Positions 1-9,034 of a DNA stretch of 64,000 bases are shown piece by piece. Position numbers and translations under genes: made by a program. The stretch comes from an uncultured Erythrobacter sp. (GTDB lineage: Bacteria > Pseudomonadota > Alphaproteobacteria > Sphingomonadales > Sphingomonadaceae): the NCBI GenBank assembly GCA_947503155.1, contig CANNCL010000003.1:558001-622000 (forward strand). The letters run 5' to 3'. A model generated the notes under the pieces. The model worked only from the letters and a program-made list of their open reading frames with translations, had not been told where the DNA came from and searched no databases. The stretch's first letter is position 1, and every line of letters begins with the position of its first letter.

Positions 1-2
1 CG

Positions 3-437
3 CTCGAAGAAGGGCTGCGTTGCCGTGATTTTGCCTGCGTGATCGGAGAGATTACTGGCAATCCGCGCGCGCTCGATTTTACCGCTTCGCGCAGGCTCAG
101 CCTCGCAGCGGAAAAACATGGGACCGCGCTGTGGCTGGTGCGGCTTGAGGCGGAGGCTGATCTGTCCTCGGCGCGAATGCGCTGGCGAGTGGAGGCGGCA
201 CCGTCCGCTTCGCCGCGTTGGAATGCCGCTGCCCCCGGTGCGCCCGTGTGGAAAGCGGAATTGTTCCGCGCGCGCCGCCATGCCCCTGGCAAATGGATAT
301 TAAGCGATGACAAAGGATGCCTCTGCGCAAACGATCCTCTCCGGGCGGCCCAACCCGCAAAATTCAGCTCGCCGGATATTGGCCATCTGGTGCGCCCGAC
401 TGTCGGTCGATCGCTGGCGGCTGTCGCTCGGGCGTGA
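3..437 (+). CDS. imuA: ImuA-like mutagenesis protein, 3' part
   Basis: The gene enters from the left edge; the frame is open from base 3, so only the last 144 residues are visible and the start lies outside. ImuA is a RecA/SulA-like accessory factor that works with ImuB and DnaE2 in SOS-induced translesion synthesis. The segment has the family's C-terminal look (about residues 13-50: CVIGEITGNPRALDFTASRR, then a WLVRL strand, ending in an Arg-rich tail). The nucleotide-binding N-terminus is not in the window, so the call rests on this tail and on the imuB gene that follows. It overlaps imuB by 131 bp in another frame, which suggests coupled translation. Confidence 0.8.
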   Translation, partial: LEEGLRCRDFACVIGEITGNPRALDFTASRRLSLAAEKHGTALWLVRLEAEADLSSARMRWRVEAAPSASPRWNAAAPGAPVWKAELFRARRHAPGKWILSDDKGCLCANDPLRAAQPAKFSSPDIGHLVRPTVGRSLAAVARA

Positions 438-1986
438 ATCGGATGGTTCTGAATCGCAGAGGGGCGCATCCGGTCTAGAAACACAGCCCACCGTCCTCAT
501 CGCTGAAACAGCGCATGGCCCGCGCATCGAAGCGGCGAATGATGCGGCGCGCGAGGCCGGTGCGCGGCCGGGAATGATGCTGGCTGATGCGCGCACACTA
601 TGTCCGCAAATACAGACCGCCCCGGCGGACCCGGCGGGCGATCTTGCCTTTCTGGAAAAGCTGGCCGTGTGGGCGCAGCGTTGGGGCCCGTGGAGTGCGC
701 TTGATCGGCCTGATGGCTTGCTTGTCGATGTCACAGGCGCCGCGCATCTGTTTGGCGGAGAAACGCGGTTGCTGACGGATGTTGAGGCTAATTTTGCAAA
801 GCGCAGCTTAGCGATGCGCGCAGCCATTGCTCCCACAGCAGGGGCGGCATGGGCACTGGCGCATTATGGCCCGGCGAAGGCGATTTTGGGGACGCAGGAG
901 GACGCTATGCGCCGCCTTTCTGATCTCCCGGTGGCGGCGCTGCGGCTTGATGGTGATGTCCTGACTGTCCTGCGCCGATTGGGTCTTAAGAAACTGGGCG
1001 ATCTTTCAGACATCACCCAAGGCGCGGCGAGCCGATCTGAGGCCGCCGCCCGAGATGCGCTCCACCGCCGGTTTCGCAATCGCAAATCCCCATCTGCCAA
1101 TCCGCTAATCCGGCTTGATCAATTGCTTGGCCGCGTGCCTGAGCCTTTGTTGCCGGTTGTGCAGCAGCGCTTGCCGCTGGTGCAGCGCCGCCTGATGGAA
1201 CCGCTGCGCCATCGCTCTCTGCTTGACCGGGTTCTGAGCGATCTGGCGGAGGATATGGCGCGTGAATTGGAAGGGCGGGGCGAGGGTGCGCGGCGGCTCG
1301 AACTCGGCCTGTGGCGAGTCGATGGCGAGGTGATCGTGCGGCGGCTTGAACTGGCGGCGGCGACGCGCGAACCGGCGCATATTACGCGGCTGTTTGCTGA
1401 TAAGCTTGAGAATATTGAAGCCGGTTTCGGGATTGAGACCATACGGCTGCGCGCCAGTTGGGCTGAACCGCTCCACTCTGCTCAGTGCGATATTGAGGAG
1501 AGTGCGCAGCGGCGGGGCACTTCGCTTTCCGCGTGTATCGACCGGCTGACGGTGCGGCTTGGCCCGAATGCGGTGCGCCGTCCTGTGCCCCATGCCAGCC
1601 ACTTGCCGGAACGCTCACAGCGTTGGAGAGGTCCGCTTGAACCAGACGGGCTTGAGCATGAACCCGCCTCGCAAGGCGCATTAGAGCTTTACGCGAAACC
1701 ACTGAAATTGCTCGATGAACCTGAAAGGATCGCGGTTCTCTATGCCTCTCCCGATGGCTATCCGCAGCGCTTTCGTTGGCGCGGGAATGTCCATGAAGTC
1801 ACTCGCGTAGAAGGGCCTGAACGCATTGCCCCGGAATGGTGGCGGGCAAAATCCACAGCGCGTCTGCGCGATTATTACCGGATCGAAGATGCACAGGGGC
1901 GGCGCTATTGGATATATCGCTGCGGCATTGCCGGGGACGGGCGCGGCGGGACGCCCGATTGGTTTTTGCAGGGTTTGCTTGCGTGA
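307..1986 (+). CDS. imuB: ImuB, Y-family polymerase-like protein
   Basis: 559 residues. ImuB is a catalytically inactive Y-family polymerase relative that links ImuA and DnaE2 to the beta clamp in the mutasome. The N-terminal RILAIWCARLSVDRWRL replaces the acidic DMDxFFA motif of active Pol IV/V, as expected for ImuB. ARPGMMLADARTLCP and DGLLVDVTGAAHLFGGE are the typical next blocks. A helix-hairpin-helix-like stretch (about residues 215-240) and the family block LDQLLGRVPEPL follow. The C-terminal half, including YRIEDAQGRRYWIYR, is the ImuB-specific domain. The ATG at 307 lies inside imuA; starts further downstream would remove the first beta strand. The promoter, presumably SOS-controlled, must be left of the window. 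Confidence 0.93.
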   Translation: MTKDASAQTILSGRPNPQNSARRILAIWCARLSVDRWRLSLGRESDGSESQRGASGLETQPTVLIAETAHGPRIEAANDAAREAGARPGMMLADARTLCPQIQTAPADPAGDLAFLEKLAVWAQRWGPWSALDRPDGLLVDVTGAAHLFGGETRLLTDVEANFAKRSLAMRAAIAPTAGAAWALAHYGPAKAILGTQEDAMRRLSDLPVAALRLDGDVLTVLRRLGLKKLGDLSDITQGAASRSEAAARDALHRRFRNRKSPSANPLIRLDQLLGRVPEPLLPVVQQRLPLVQRRLMEPLRHRSLLDRVLSDLAEDMARELEGRGEGARRLELGLWRVDGEVIVRRLELAAATREPAHITRLFADKLENIEAGFGIETIRLRASWAEPLHSAQCDIEESAQRRGTSLSACIDRLTVRLGPNAVRRPVPHASHLPERSQRWRGPLEPDGLEHEPASQGALELYAKPLKLLDEPERIAVLYASPDGYPQRFRWRGNVHEVTRVEGPERIAPEWWRAKSTARLRDYYRIEDAQGRRYWIYRCGIAGDGRGGTPDWFLQGLLA

Positions 1987-2083
1987 CCGCCCTCCCGCGC
2001 GAGGGGGCATCCGCGTAAAATCCCTAATCAGATATTACGGACCGGCTCAGCTTTCCTTTACGGAATTGTGGGATACAGGCGTC

Positions 2084-2419
2084 ATGAATATGCACACACT
2101 TCCCCGCGCAGCAGAGCGCAGGCCGATCAGCCTAATGGTGAAGAGCCGGGTGCAATCACGCGTGATCTATGTCGATATGATCGACATTTCCGAAGGCGGT
2201 TGCAAGATTAAGGCGAGCAACGGTTTCGCCAGTATTGGCGACCGCGTGACGATGAAAGTTGGCGGCATAAACGCACCCTTGGGCACTGTCGCTTGGGTCG
2301 AGGGACGGATCGCCGGCGTTTCCTTCGAAGGCGAAATGCACGAGGCTGTGCTCGATCATATCTGCACCGCCAATGGCGCGGATCTCAGTCCAGAAAAGCA
2401 GCGTTTCAACCGGCTGTGA
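2084..2419 (+). CDS. PilZ-domain protein, single domain
   Basis: 111 residues, essentially one PilZ domain. PilZ proteins bind cyclic di-GMP and alter motility, envelope or enzyme activity. The second binding motif DxSxxG is intact (DISEGG, residues 34-39). The first is offset: RAAER at residues 8-12 fits RxxxR and is followed by RPISL, so binding is likely but not certain. I chose the ATG at 2084 because the open frame upstream of it overlaps imuB and carries no domain. It separates imuB from dnaE2, which usually sit together. A bidirectional terminator follows at once. Confidence 0.85.
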   Translation: MNMHTLPRAAERRPISLMVKSRVQSRVIYVDMIDISEGGCKIKASNGFASIGDRVTMKVGGINAPLGTVAWVEGRIAGVSFEGEMHEAVLDHICTANGADLSPEKQRFNRL

Positions 2420-2438
2420 CCGGATAGGTTTTGCGCAC

Positions 2439-2474
2439 AAAAAAGGGGCCAGAGCTGTGCCCTGACCCCCTTTT
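2439..2474. terminator. Bidirectional intrinsic terminator
   Basis: AAAAGGGG pairs with CCCCTTTT around a loop whose CAG/CTG arms can extend the stem. T-runs follow on both strands. It lies between the converging PilZ gene (plus) and lipoprotein gene (minus) and can serve both. Confidence 0.8.
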
Positions 2475-2495
2475 GCCTAAATCGAATCGACCAGA

Positions 2496-3065
2496 TCAGT
2501 TCGCGCTGAATGGTAGCGACGAATGGTGCAGAACGATCTTCAAATCGCCAGCGTCATCTTTTTCATAGGCGAAGGAATATTCGACCTTCGTTTCCGCACC
2601 GTCAGTGCCGGTGAAGAAGTAATTGCCCATGGCAACCGCCATGTCGCCATCTTCATCGATAACCGTGCCGTTATTTTCCCAGCGAACAGCGGTGTAAGGC
2701 GCGATGGCAAAGCCGCCATCTTCGGTGCCTTCTGTGCCCACGAAATAGCTCAACGCTTCTTCAGTGGTTTCGCGGAATTGATCTTCTGCGGCCAGAGTTG
2801 GCTTAAACAGGATCGTTGCATCATCGCCGTAAGCGTAATGCGTGGCAATGTGCTCAGCAGCGCGTGCGCTGAAATCGCCTTCTTCGGTGAATGTTTGACC
2901 GATGGCGACAATGCCTTCGCCCCATGCGATCTGAGCGGCTTCCACTTCAGCTTCGGTGATAGGGTTGGCTGCGTCCGCAGCGGTGTCAGCAGTTGCAGGC
3001 TCGTTGCAAGCGGCAAGCGCGAGGGTGCTGGCACCCATCACAGAGACAATCATCAACTTGTTCAT
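2496..3065 (-). CDS. Lipoprotein with NTF2/SnoaL-like fold (predicted)
   Basis: 189 residues. The first 20 residues are a lipoprotein signal ending in the lipobox LAAC (Cys20), so the mature protein should be membrane-anchored in the envelope. The rest (ITEAEVEAAQIAWGEGIVAI, a middle ATILFKP segment, a late VEYSFAYEKD strand and a terminal LKIVLHHSS) resembles NTF2-like/DUF4440 proteins, which carry an N-terminal helix and a curved sheet. No catalytic site can be named. The ATG at 3065 has a good ribosome site (AAGGGAG, about 8 bases upstream); longer starts would put sequence ahead of the signal peptide. Function is unknown. Confidence 0.8.
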   Translation of the reverse strand: MNKLMIVSVMGASTLALAACNEPATADTAADAANPITEAEVEAAQIAWGEGIVAIGQTFTEEGDFSARAAEHIATHYAYGDDATILFKPTLAAEDQFRETTEEALSYFVGTEGTEDGGFAIAPYTAVRWENNGTVIDEDGDMAVAMGNYFFTGTDGAETKVEYSFAYEKDDAGDLKIVLHHSSLPFSAN

Positions 3066-3080
3066 TTGGTACTCCCTTAC

Positions 3081-3101
3081 GGGGAGCGATTGGCGCTCCC
3101 C
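3081..3101 (-). promoter_or_regulatory. Hairpin in the lipoprotein gene 5' region
   Basis: GGGGAGCG and CGCTCCCC form a perfect 8-bp stem with a 5-base loop, 16 bases upstream of the lipoprotein start codon and next to its Shine-Dalgarno sequence. It could affect mRNA stability or translation. No T-run follows it on the minus strand, so it is unlikely to be a terminator for that gene. Confidence 0.5.
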
Positions 3102-3250
3102 TAAAAATCGGCGGCTATTGCCGCAGGTTACGTCCGACATCACGAGCACGATTGCTCGCCAGAGGGGCCCGGTCCGTGTCGGTATTACGCTTGAGGGAAA
3201 AAGGGGTTCCCGCCTAATTGCAACATTTGCATTTGGTGATTGCATCACCG

Positions 3251-3265
3251 GAACATATAAGGAAC
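3251..3265 (+). promoter_or_regulatory. LexA (SOS) box upstream of dnaE2
   Basis: The sequence GAACATATAAGGAAC is an exact GAAC-N7-GAAC direct repeat, the LexA operator known from alphaproteobacteria. It lies 121 bases before the dnaE2 start and 185 bases upstream of the divergent lipoprotein start. Repression in undamaged cells and induction on DNA damage are expected for dnaE2. Confidence 0.85.
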
Positions 3266-3280
3266 AAAAAGGATGTTCCG

Positions 3281-3385
3281 ATGACTCAGAAACTCAAAGC
3301 CCCCGCCGATGCGGCGAAATGTGATGTGTCTTGCGCGCCTTATGGGACGGCGATGAAGGTGCGGCTTTTGGAAATATCCGCGTGA
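3281..3385 (+). CDS. Possible 34-residue upstream ORF before dnaE2
   Basis: A small frame starts with ATG 15 bases after the LexA box and ends with TGA one base before the dnaE2 ATG. It encodes 34 residues beginning MTQKLKAPADAAKCD and is not in the dnaE2 frame. Its position between operator and polymerase gene makes a leader peptide or coupled translation possible. I know of no matching family, and an ORF this short can occur by chance. If it is real, it would share the SOS transcript with dnaE2. Confidence 0.35.
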   Translation: MTQKLKAPADAAKCDVSCAPYGTAMKVRLLEISA

Positions 3386-3386
3386 T

Positions 3387-6300
3387 ATGCCCGACGCTCC
3401 GCTCACCCCTGATAAACGCACGTTGGACATCAATCCCGACCTGATCGAAACACCGCCACGCGCGCCGTTCGTGGAGCTTGGCCTTGTCAGTTGTTTTAGC
3501 TTTCTACGCGGGGCTTCGGATGCGGTGGACCTTGTCATGACCGCGCGGATGCAAGGCTATGACGCGGTGGGGATTGCCGATGCCAACAGCTTTGCTGGCG
3601 TGGTGCGCGTCCATACCGAAGCCGCGACGTTGAAAATGCGCCCTGTGATCGGCTGCCGGATTGAGACGGCGGAGGGGTTTGGCTTTCTGGCCTATCCCAA
3701 AAATCGCGCCGCTTATGGCCGTCTGTGCCGCCTGATCAGTGCGGGCCGGATGCAGACGCTGAGCGGGGGGTGGCAGGAAAAGGGCGTGTGTGAAATCGAC
3801 CTCACTATGCTGGCCGAACATTGTGAAGACGTGCAGCTGATTTTGCTGCCGCCGGAGGATTTGGAGACACAATTCACCGTTCCTGCTTGGGCGAGCAATG
3901 TTGTGGCTTTGGATGGTAGCGAATTGCGCGGCGATGTCTCAGGCGCGTTTGGCGATGTGTTGCCGCATCTCGCACGCGGCCTTCCTTCGCTCAGCCACCT
4001 CGCGGCCAGTTACCTCTATCGCAGCAATGATATCGCCCGGATTGACCGCTTGGATAACTTAGCGCGTGCAAATGCTCTCGCTCTGCTCGCCACCAATGAT
4101 GTGCATTATCACGCGCCCGAACGCCGCCCCTTGCACGATGTGATGACAGCGATTGCGAATAAGACGACTGTGGCTGAGGCTGGGCATCTGCTCCACGCCA
4201 ATGCCGAACGACACCTTAAATCACCGCAAGAAATGCTCCGTCTGTTTGCGCGCTGGCCCCATGCCATTCGCGCCGCACGCGACGTCGCTGATGCCTGCGA
4301 TTTCAACCTCAATGAACTGCGTTATGAATATCCAGAGGAGAAATACCCGGACGGTAAGTCCCCTCAGGAATATCTCGTCAGTGAAACTTGGAAAGGCGCA
4401 GATTGGCGATACCCGCACGGCATCCCCGGTTCGGTTAGCGAGACTTTGGACAAGGAACTTGCTCTGATCGCGAAGATGGAGCTTTCGCGTTATTTCCTCA
4501 CTATCAAAGGGATCGTCGATTTCGCCCGAAACGATGTCGATCCGCCAATCCTGTGCCAAGGGCGGGGCAGCGCGGCCAATTCTGCCGTATGTTACTGCCT
4601 CGGCATTACATCGGTGGACCCGGCAAAACATCAATTGTTGTTCGACCGATTTATCTCCGAAGATCGCAAAGAACCGCCCGATATCGACGTCGATTTTGAA
4701 CATGAGCGGCGCGAAGAGGTCATTCAGCATATTTACGAGAAATATGGCCGCCACCGTGCTGGTCTGACCGCAACTGTCATTCATTACCGCCCGCGTATGG
4801 CGATCCGTGAAGTGGGCAAGGTGATGGGGTTGTCAGAGGACATCACAAGCTCGCTCGCGCGCACGGTGTGGGGCGGGATGGGCCGCGAAATTGGGGAGGC
4901 GCATGTTGAAGATATCGGCATGGACCTGTCTGATCCGCATTTGCGCCGTGTGCTCAAATTGACCGAGCAAATGATTGGAATGCCGCGCCATCTGTCGCAG
5001 CATGTTGGCGGATTTATCCTCACCGAAGGGGCGCTGACCGAGACGGTGCCAATCGGCAATGGTGCGATGCCGGATCGCAGTTTTATCGAGTGGGACAAGG
5101 ACGATATCGCAGCGCTCGGCATCCTCAAGATTGATGTGCTCGCGCTGGGAATGCTGACCTGCATAAAGAAATCCCTCGATCTGCTGGAGGCGCATCACGG
5201 GCGCAGCCTGACGCTGGCGACGGTGCCACGCGAAGATCCCGATACTTATGCGATGCTGCGCAAGGGGGATTCCCTTGGTGTGTTTCAGGTGGAAAGCCGC
5301 GCGCAGATGAACATGTTGCCGCGCCTGCGCCCGCGCGAATTTTACGACCTTGTGATTCAGGTCGCCATCGTGCGTCCCGGCCCGATCCAAGGGGATATGG
5401 TGCACCCCTATCTGAAACGCCGCCGGGGGGCGGAACCGGTGCGAATTCCTGCGCCATCACCGCAGCACGGCCCGCCTGATGAATTGCGCAATATTCTTGA
5501 TCGCACATTGGGCGTTCCGATTTTTCAAGAGCAAGCGATGAAGATCGCTCTCGATGCGGCGAAGTTCAGCAGCGTTGAAGCCAATCGGCTGCGCAAGGCA
5601 ATGGCGACTTTCCGGTCGCGCGGGATGGTGCATGAATTGGAAGACATGATGGTCGGGCGGATGGTGGATAGGGGCTATGATCCCGATTTCGCGGCGCGCT
5701 GTTTCAATCAGATCAAAGGTTTTGGCGAATATGGTTTTCCCGAAAGTCATGCGGCGTCATTTGCGCATCTGGTCTATGTGTCGAGCTGGCTCAAATGTCA
5801 TTTCCCGGCGGCTTTTGCGGCGGCGCTGCTGAACTCTCAACCGATGGGATTTTATGCGCCTGCACAGATTGTGCGCGATGCAAGGGAGCATGGAGTGGCG
5901 GTGTTGCCGCCGGATGTGAACCACAGCAACTGGGATTGCACACTGGAACAGGTGGGCGAGGGCGGTGACATGAAAACAGGTCAGTCTGATCCTGACATCG
6001 CTCTGCGGCTCGGTCTTAGGCAGGTGGATGGCCTGCATGAACATGTCGCAGCTGAGCTGATTTCTGAGCGTCTGGAGAACGGCCCTTATCACGATGTCGC
6101 GCAGCTGCGCGAACGTGCTGGATTGTCGCCTGCGCATATTGAACGGCTTGCGAGCGCTGATTGTTTCACATCGATGGCGCTATCGCGGCGACAAGCCTTG
6201 TGGGATGCGCGCAGCCTCATTGCTGGTCCTGATCTGCCGCTGTTCCGCGCGGCGGATGAACGCGATGAAGGGGCAGAGCGAGCCAAGACGCATTTGCCCA

Positions 6301-6881
6301 TTATGCCGCTGTCTGAGGAGGTGGTTGCCGATTATCAAACCACACGCCTCAGCCTGAAGGCGCATCCGCTGGCCTTTCTGCGCCCGTCTTTGGCGGAGCG
6401 CGGTTTCGTGCGCGCCAGTGATTTGAGAGACCGCAAATTCCGCAGCATGGTGCAGGTCGCAGGGGTGGTTCTGATCCGTCAGCGGCCCGGCAGCGCGAAG
6501 GGCGTGTGCTTTATTACGCTGGAGGATGAGACGGGGGTGGTGAACCTTGTCGTGTGGCCCGACCTTAAAGAGAAACAGCGGCGCGTGGTGATGGGCGCGC
6601 GGTTAATGGAGGTGCGCGGACGGGTCGAATATGATGATGAGGTGATCCATGTGATCGCGCATCATATGACCGATGCGAGTGAGCAATTATATGCACTGTC
6701 TGATGATATGCTCAACGCGCCGGTCGCGCGCGCGGATCATGTGAATGCACCCTTGACTGGACGCAAAGCACCGGAGGGCAAAGAGGCTGTGAAGCCGCGC
6801 GATTTGATCGATGAATTGCCCAATGTGACCGGCCATCCGCGCGATCACCGGATCATTCCGAAATCGCGCGACTTTCATTGA
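3387..6881 (+). CDS. dnaE2: Error-prone DNA polymerase DnaE2
   Basis: 1164 residues; C-family polymerase that performs mutagenic lesion bypass with ImuA and ImuB. The order is PHP domain (about 28-300), polymerase core, helix-hairpin-helix region and a C-terminal OB fold (about 1010-1100, MVQVAGVVLIRQRPGSAKGV). The catalytic Asp pair is in PPDIDVDFE (D432, D434), with the third Asp in KIDVLALGML (about 583). The PHP domain lacks the HxH of replicative DnaE (it reads LVSCFSFLRGASD), so proofreading-type metal binding is probably lost, as is usual for DnaE2. The ATG at 3387 directly precedes the conserved start. A LexA box upstream gives it its own SOS control. Confidence 0.96.
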   Translation: MPDAPLTPDKRTLDINPDLIETPPRAPFVELGLVSCFSFLRGASDAVDLVMTARMQGYDAVGIADANSFAGVVRVHTEAATLKMRPVIGCRIETAEGFGFLAYPKNRAAYGRLCRLISAGRMQTLSGGWQEKGVCEIDLTMLAEHCEDVQLILLPPEDLETQFTVPAWASNVVALDGSELRGDVSGAFGDVLPHLARGLPSLSHLAASYLYRSNDIARIDRLDNLARANALALLATNDVHYHAPERRPLHDVMTAIANKTTVAEAGHLLHANAERHLKSPQEMLRLFARWPHAIRAARDVADACDFNLNELRYEYPEEKYPDGKSPQEYLVSETWKGADWRYPHGIPGSVSETLDKELALIAKMELSRYFLTIKGIVDFARNDVDPPILCQGRGSAANSAVCYCLGITSVDPAKHQLLFDRFISEDRKEPPDIDVDFEHERREEVIQHIYEKYGRHRAGLTATVIHYRPRMAIREVGKVMGLSEDITSSLARTVWGGMGREIGEAHVEDIGMDLSDPHLRRVLKLTEQMIGMPRHLSQHVGGFILTEGALTETVPIGNGAMPDRSFIEWDKDDIAALGILKIDVLALGMLTCIKKSLDLLEAHHGRSLTLATVPREDPDTYAMLRKGDSLGVFQVESRAQMNMLPRLRPREFYDLVIQVAIVRPGPIQGDMVHPYLKRRRGAEPVRIPAPSPQHGPPDELRNILDRTLGVPIFQEQAMKIALDAAKFSSVEANRLRKAMATFRSRGMVHELEDMMVGRMVDRGYDPDFAARCFNQIKGFGEYGFPESHAASFAHLVYVSSWLKCHFPAAFAAALLNSQPMGFYAPAQIVRDAREHGVAVLPPDVNHSNWDCTLEQVGEGGDMKTGQSDPDIALRLGLRQVDGLHEHVAAELISERLENGPYHDVAQLRERAGLSPAHIERLASADCFTSMALSRRQALWDARSLIAGPDLPLFRAADERDEGAERAKTHLPIMPLSEEVVADYQTTRLSLKAHPLAFLRPSLAERGFVRASDLRDRKFRSMVQVAGVVLIRQRPGSAKGVCFITLEDETGVVNLVVWPDLKEKQRRVVMGARLMEVRGRVEYDDEVIHVIAHHMTDASEQLYALSDDMLNAPVARADHVNAPLTGRKAPEGKEAVKPRDLIDELPNVTGHPRDHRIIPKSRDFH

Positions 6882-6903
6882 ACAGAAACGCTAAGAACAC
6901 GCG

Positions 6904-7653
6904 ATGGGCCGCAAACCAAAAGCATTCCGCATTTCGCGCAAGATCGGAACATACCGGACGGAGCGTCGGCTGATTTTGATCGCCATTGCTGCTCTGCTCG
7001 CTTTTGCCGCGTGGATATGGCTGCAGGGGCATCCCGAACATAACCCCATGGCCCCGCTTGATTTGCGTGACCCAATTGGAATGGCAACGGCACCCAAACT
7101 GGCTTTGCTCAAGCAGGATGTGGCCGAATGCCGCGCGGTGCTGGCCCGCAGCAATGTCGCCTATGCCGTCTTACCGGAGGCGGGCGAGGGGGCATGTGCA
7201 CGCCCGGACCGCACGCAGCTTACCGAATTTCCACTTGTTCCCAATCAACCCGCTGTGACGTGCCCTGTCGCGGCGGCGCTTGAATTGTGGCGGGCCAAAA
7301 GTGTGAGCCCGGCAGCACGGGAGATTTTAGGCAGCGACATAGCCCGGATCGAACACCTCGGCGCGTTTAATTGCCGCAGAATGCGCGGAAGCGGATCAAA
7401 CGGGTGGAGCCAGCACGCGACCGCCAATGCCATCGACATTGCGGCATTCGTCCTGGCCGATGGACGCCGGGTTAGCGTGTTAGATGATTGGGATGGAGGG
7501 GATAGAGGGGATGAGAAATCGCAATTCCTGCGGGCCGTCCGCGATGATGCTTGCGGTGTTTATGCCACTGTTCTCTCACCGGACTTCAACGCGGCTCACG
7601 CCGATCACTTCCATTTTGATCAAAGCCCGCGCTGGTCCGGAGTGTGCCGTTAA
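6904..7653 (+). CDS. Extensin-like family protein, membrane-anchored
   Basis: 249 residues. A basic N-terminus is followed by one membrane segment (about residues 23-41, LILIAIAALLAFAAWIWLQG), so the C-terminal domain is probably periplasmic. That domain matches the bacterial extensin-like C-terminal family (PF06904): LEHLG-like IEHLGAFNCR, then SQHATANAIDIAAF and HADHFHFD. The His/Asp pattern resembles zinc D,D-peptidases of the M15/VanY kind, so a cell-wall role is plausible but unproven. It starts 22 bases after dnaE2 and may be read from the same transcript. Its stop codon overlaps the phoB stop (shared TTAA, 7650-7653). Confidence 0.85.
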   Translation: MGRKPKAFRISRKIGTYRTERRLILIAIAALLAFAAWIWLQGHPEHNPMAPLDLRDPIGMATAPKLALLKQDVAECRAVLARSNVAYAVLPEAGEGACARPDRTQLTEFPLVPNQPAVTCPVAAALELWRAKSVSPAAREILGSDIARIEHLGAFNCRRMRGSGSNGWSQHATANAIDIAAFVLADGRRVSVLDDWDGGDRGDEKSQFLRAVRDDACGVYATVLSPDFNAAHADHFHFDQSPRWSGVCR

Positions 7654-8339
7654 ATCGCCTCTAACGCATAGCCAGCGGATCGCACGGTACGGATAGGATC
7701 CTCCGCCCCATCAATCCCAATCGCTTTGCGCAGCCGGCGGATATGGACGTCGACCGTGCGCAGCTCAATATCCGAACCTGTGCCCCAAACACCGTCGAGC
7801 AATTGGCCGCGGCTAAAGACCCGGCCCGGGCTTTCCATAAAGAATTTGAGCAATCGGTATTCGGTCGGCCCAAGTTGAAGCGATTGCCCCGCGCGTTGAA
7901 CCTTATGCGCGACAGGGTCGAGAATGATGTCGCCAACCTCCACCGTTTCCCCGGCCAAAGCCGGGCGAATGCGGCGCATCACAGCGGCCACACGGGCCAG
8001 CAATTCGCGCGGGCTAAATGGTTTCGTCAGATAATCATCCGCGCCCGTTTCCAACCCGCGCACACGGTCATCCTCCGCTTCACGCGCGGTGAGCATGATG
8101 ATCGGAACATGCGCGGTTTCTTTGTCGCGGCGCAGGCGGCGGCACACTTCGATGCCGCTGGTTCCCTCGATCATCCAATCGAGAATGATCAAGTCCGGCA
8201 CTTCCTCTGCGGCCAACACCAAGGCTTCATCGCCGTCGCTGGTGCTGCGGACGTCATAACCTTCGTTTTGAAAACGATATTCGAGCAATTCGGACAGTGC
8301 CGGATCATCTTCTACGAGCAGCAAATTGGGAGCGGGCAT
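7650..8339 (-). CDS. phoB: Phosphate regulon response regulator PhoB
   Basis: 229 residues; OmpR-type response regulator. The receiver domain (about 1-120) has the acidic pocket LLLVEDD (D11, D12), the phosphorylated Asp54 in IILDWMIEG, and the conserved Lys in LTKPFSPREL. The C-terminal winged helix carries VFSRGQLLDGVWG and TVDVHIRRLRKAIG. It should be phosphorylated by PhoR and activate pho genes when phosphate is scarce. It is the last gene of the phoR-pstCAB-phoU-phoB run, 26 bases after phoU. Its stop overlaps the convergent extensin-like gene by 4 bp. Confidence 0.95.
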   Translation of the reverse strand: MPAPNLLLVEDDPALSELLEYRFQNEGYDVRSTSDGDEALVLAAEEVPDLIILDWMIEGTSGIEVCRRLRRDKETAHVPIIMLTAREAEDDRVRGLETGADDYLTKPFSPRELLARVAAVMRRIRPALAGETVEVGDIILDPVAHKVQRAGQSLQLGPTEYRLLKFFMESPGRVFSRGQLLDGVWGTGSDIELRTVDVHIRRLRKAIGIDGAEDPIRTVRSAGYALEAI

Positions 8340-8365
8340 CGTAACTGTCTCCTAGCCGCGGCCTC

Positions 8366-9034
8366 TTAGCGGTCCTCTTCGGGTGGGTACGTTCCGGTCG
8401 CCGCATAGTGAACCATTTCTGCCACATTGGTGGCATGGTCGCCAATCCGTTCCAGATTGCGGGCAACAAACAACAGCTGCGCCGCGCTTGAAATGGTTGC
8501 AGGGTTTTCGACCATGTGGCTGACAAGATTACGGAAAATGCTGTTGTAGAATGCGTCGACTTTGGCGTCTGTCGCAATGACTTCGCGGGCCAAATCAGGA
8601 TCGCGAGAGGAATAGGCGGTCAGGACATCGTGCACCATTTCACCGGCCAGTTCTCCCATTGCGTGAAGCAAAGTGAGCGGTTCAAACCGGTCGCGGCCTT
8701 CGATCATGCCGACGCGTTTCGCGATGTTTTTCGAATAGTCGCCGATCCGTTCCACGACGCCCGCAATCTTCAACGCCGCGATCACTTCGCGCAAATCATC
8801 TGCGAGCGGCGCCCGCAACGCAATGACGCGAACTGCTAGCTTATCGACTTCGGTTTCGAGGACGTCGATTTTCTTGTCGCGCGCAACCACTTCGTCACCG
8901 AGCTTTTCGTCACCGCGGATCATCGCGTCGAGCGCTTCGTGGATGGCCACTTCTGCGAGACCGCCCATCTCGGCGATCAATCCGCGCAGACGAGTAATAT
9001 CCTCGTCAAAGGCTTTGACTGTATGGTCAGGCAT
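8366..9034 (-). CDS. phoU: Phosphate signalling protein PhoU
   Basis: 222 residues made of two similar three-helix bundles, the normal PhoU build. Characteristic segments are VVERIGDYSKNIAKR in the first repeat and NLERIGDHATNVAEM in the second; the E/D residues in these helices bind metal clusters. PhoU links the PstSCAB transporter to PhoR and dampens phosphate uptake and signalling. The start codon overlaps the pstB stop by one base (TAATG), indicating translational coupling. Confidence 0.95.
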   Translation of the reverse strand: MPDHTVKAFDEDITRLRGLIAEMGGLAEVAIHEALDAMIRGDEKLGDEVVARDKKIDVLETEVDKLAVRVIALRAPLADDLREVIAALKIAGVVERIGDYSKNIAKRVGMIEGRDRFEPLTLLHAMGELAGEMVHDVLTAYSSRDPDLAREVIATDAKVDAFYNSIFRNLVSHMVENPATISSAAQLLFVARNLERIGDHATNVAEMVHYAATGTYPPEEDR

